Source: Planctomycetota bacterium (GTDB taxonomy: Bacteria; Planctomycetota; UBA8742; UBA2392). From it: a stretch of DNA of 64,000 nt. Position numbers and translations under genes: made by a program. Positions 63,100-64,000 of the stretch are shown piece by piece (within the stretch, counting starts at the first letter, position 1; the number at the start of each line of letters is the position of its first letter). The notes under the pieces were generated by a model, which saw only the letters and a program-made list of their open reading frames with translations, was not told the origin of the DNA and made no database searches. Location: contig JADJRK010000001.1 of the NCBI GenBank assembly GCA_016712285.1, forward strand, positions 3,410,001 to 3,474,000. The letters run 5' to 3'.

Positions 63100-63164
63100 C
63101 CCGCAGACAGGCAGACAGTTCGCTCACACGGACCGAAGCTTGAACAAGAGATCGCGAGGACAGC

Positions 63165-63572
63165 ATGCTTCCAGCATCGACAAAAATGAGCGGCCAGTGC
63201 CTGGGCGTACCTGACGTGTGCAAGGTGCCCGCGCCGCCCGCCCCGCCGATTCCGACGCCCTTTCCCAACATGGGCATGTGCATGCAGGCCACCAAGGTCT
63301 CCACCAAGGTGAAGGTAATGAACCAGCCGGCCATTCTCATGGGCAGCGAGATCCCGATGTCCAGCGGCGACGAGGCGGGCAGCCTGGGTGGCATGATCAG
63401 CAACCAGTTCAAGGGCAAGATCGTGTACAAGAAGGCCAGCTTGAAGGTGAAAACCGAGGGCAAGGGCCAGTGCACCATCACCGCAATCTGCGGCCACAAC
63501 GGCAACAACGCCAACATGCCCGCCGGCGCGCAGATTGCCCCAAGCCAGGTCATGGTGCTCATCGCCCCGTAG
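63165..63572 (+). CDS. DUF4150 PAAR-like spike tip protein
   Basis: A 135-residue protein with the DUF4150/PAAR-like pattern: DVCKVPAPPAPPIPTPFPNMG, a MNQPAILMGSEIPMSSGDEAG core and a long loop ending VMVLIAP. PAAR-type proteins sharpen the VgrG tip and carry effectors. There is no C-terminal toxin extension. Four cysteines (about 12, 19, 39, 103) could matter for folding. The ATG at 63165 is near AGAGATCGCGAGGAC. It is the last gene before the terminator-like hairpin. Confidence 0.87.
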   Translation: MLPASTKMSGQCLGVPDVCKVPAPPAPPIPTPFPNMGMCMQATKVSTKVKVMNQPAILMGSEIPMSSGDEAGSLGGMISNQFKGKIVYKKASLKVKTEGKGQCTITAICGHNGNNANMPAGAQIAPSQVMVLIAP

Positions 63573-63599
63573 ACGGCGCGCGGCTTTGCGATACCGTTG

Positions 63600-63630
63600 C
63601 TCCCCGGTCGATCAACGACCGGGGAGTTTT
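63600..63630 (+). terminator. Terminator hairpin at the end of the type VI cluster, overlapping the sdaA ribosome site
   Basis: A perfect 11-bp stem (63600-63610 with 63616-63626, five-base loop) followed by TTTT. Its right arm ends in GGGGAG, which lies nine bases before the serine dehydratase ATG and is the only ribosome-binding sequence there. The hairpin may therefore end the type VI transcript and hide the sdaA start. Confidence 0.8.
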
Positions 63631-63635
63631 GCATC

Positions 63636-64000
63636 ATGGAATCGCTTCGCGAGCTTTACCGCGTAGGCGCCGGGCCCAGCGCCAGCCACACGATGGGCCC
63701 CAAGCGCGCAGCCGAACTGTTTCTTGAACGCAACGCCGCAGCCGCCAGCTACAAGGTGACGCTGTACGCCAGCCTGGCTGCCACGGGCCGCGGCCACCTG
63801 ACGGACGTCGCGATGCAGAGCGTGTTTGGCAATCGCGCGTTCAGTATCGAGTGGAAGCCGCGTGAACGCCTTCCGTTTCACCCCAACGGCATGCTGTGGG
63901 AAGCGTTTGATGCCGCCGGGGTGCGTCTTGCCGAATGGCAGGTGTTCAGCATCGGCGGCGGTGCACTGCGCGAAGAAAACAGCCCGCCGCCACCGGACCT
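63636..64000 (+). CDS. sdaA: L-serine ammonia-lyase (serine dehydratase), 5' part, partial
   Basis: The frame opens at 63636 and runs off the right edge with about 121 residues visible. The start MESLRELYRVGAGPSASHTMGP is the hallmark of the Fe-S serine dehydratase beta domain (given here in 20-residue limit as RELYRVGAGPSASHTMGP). It continues GRGHLTDVAMQSVF, FHPNGM and FSIGGGAL, all family features. The enzyme converts L-serine to pyruvate and ammonia. The catalytic Fe-S cysteines lie beyond the window. It is unrelated to the type VI cluster. Confidence 0.9.
   Translation, partial: MESLRELYRVGAGPSASHTMGPKRAAELFLERNAAAASYKVTLYASLAATGRGHLTDVAMQSVFGNRAFSIEWKPRERLPFHPNGMLWEAFDAAGVRLAEWQVFSIGGGALREENSPPPPD

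Overview
The window is a GC-rich, gene-dense bacterial chromosome segment with about 56 supported genes and no rRNA, tRNA, CRISPR array or insertion sequence that I can see. Gene content points to a diderm with a cytochrome-c-based respiratory chain. An alternative complex III operon, an ECF sigma/FecR-like pair, a DUF58/BatA-like pair, DUF2752, a HEAT-type secreted protein and a DUF2169/pentapeptide type VI cluster together fit Planctomycetota best. Myxococcota or Acidobacteriota are not excluded. This placement is inference from gene content, not a phylogeny.

Region 1 (1-10.3 kb, minus strand) starts with the 5' end of an outer-membrane-type protein gene, followed by an eight-gene respiratory operon read right to left: diheme cytochrome c, NarI-like cytochrome b, then actA to actF. 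The act genes form quinol:cytochrome c oxidoreductase (alternative complex III). The extra NarI-like/diheme pair is not part of the standard complex.

Region 2 (10.3-23.1 kb) is mostly housekeeping: lepA, a large exported helical-repeat protein, folK, an orphan Hcp-like protein, smpB, an aldo/keto reductase, a TPR protein, rplU-rpmA, a 1-Cys-type peroxiredoxin, two paralogous lipoproteins and a sigma-54-dependent response regulator.

Region 3 (23.1-36.3 kb) holds an incomplete cytochrome c maturation set (ccmB, ccmC, ccmD-like), a DUF58 protein and a BatA-like VWA membrane protein separated by an unrelated minus-strand gene, a Crp/Fnr regulator, ybaB, a short dnaX, DUF2752, an ECF sigma factor with a FecR-like partner, two small enzyme-like proteins, a membrane protein, a small cysteine-bearing sigma-region-4-like protein and a Com-like zinc ribbon. 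Several intergenic gaps carry purine/pyrimidine imperfect palindromes.

Region 4 (36.5-63.6 kb, plus strand) is a complete type VI secretion system: two FHA proteins, TssJ, K, L, M, TagF, TssA, B, C, Hcp, E, F, G, ClpV, VgrG, then DUF2169-pentapeptide, a 641-residue pentapeptide solenoid, DUF3540 and a DUF4150 PAAR-like tip. TssJLM form the membrane complex, TssA/E/F/G/K the baseplate, TssB/C the sheath, Hcp the tube, and VgrG with the PAAR-like protein the spike. ClpV recycles the sheath. No obvious toxin or immunity gene is present, so the pentapeptide pair and the VgrG tail are the parts to study. The window ends in the 5' part of an L-serine dehydratase gene.

Items most worth a second look are the orphan Hcp-like gene, the DUF2169/pentapeptide/DUF3540/DUF4150 spike module, a dispersed repeat with one copy inside clpV, and the extra b/c cytochrome pair on the alternative complex III operon.
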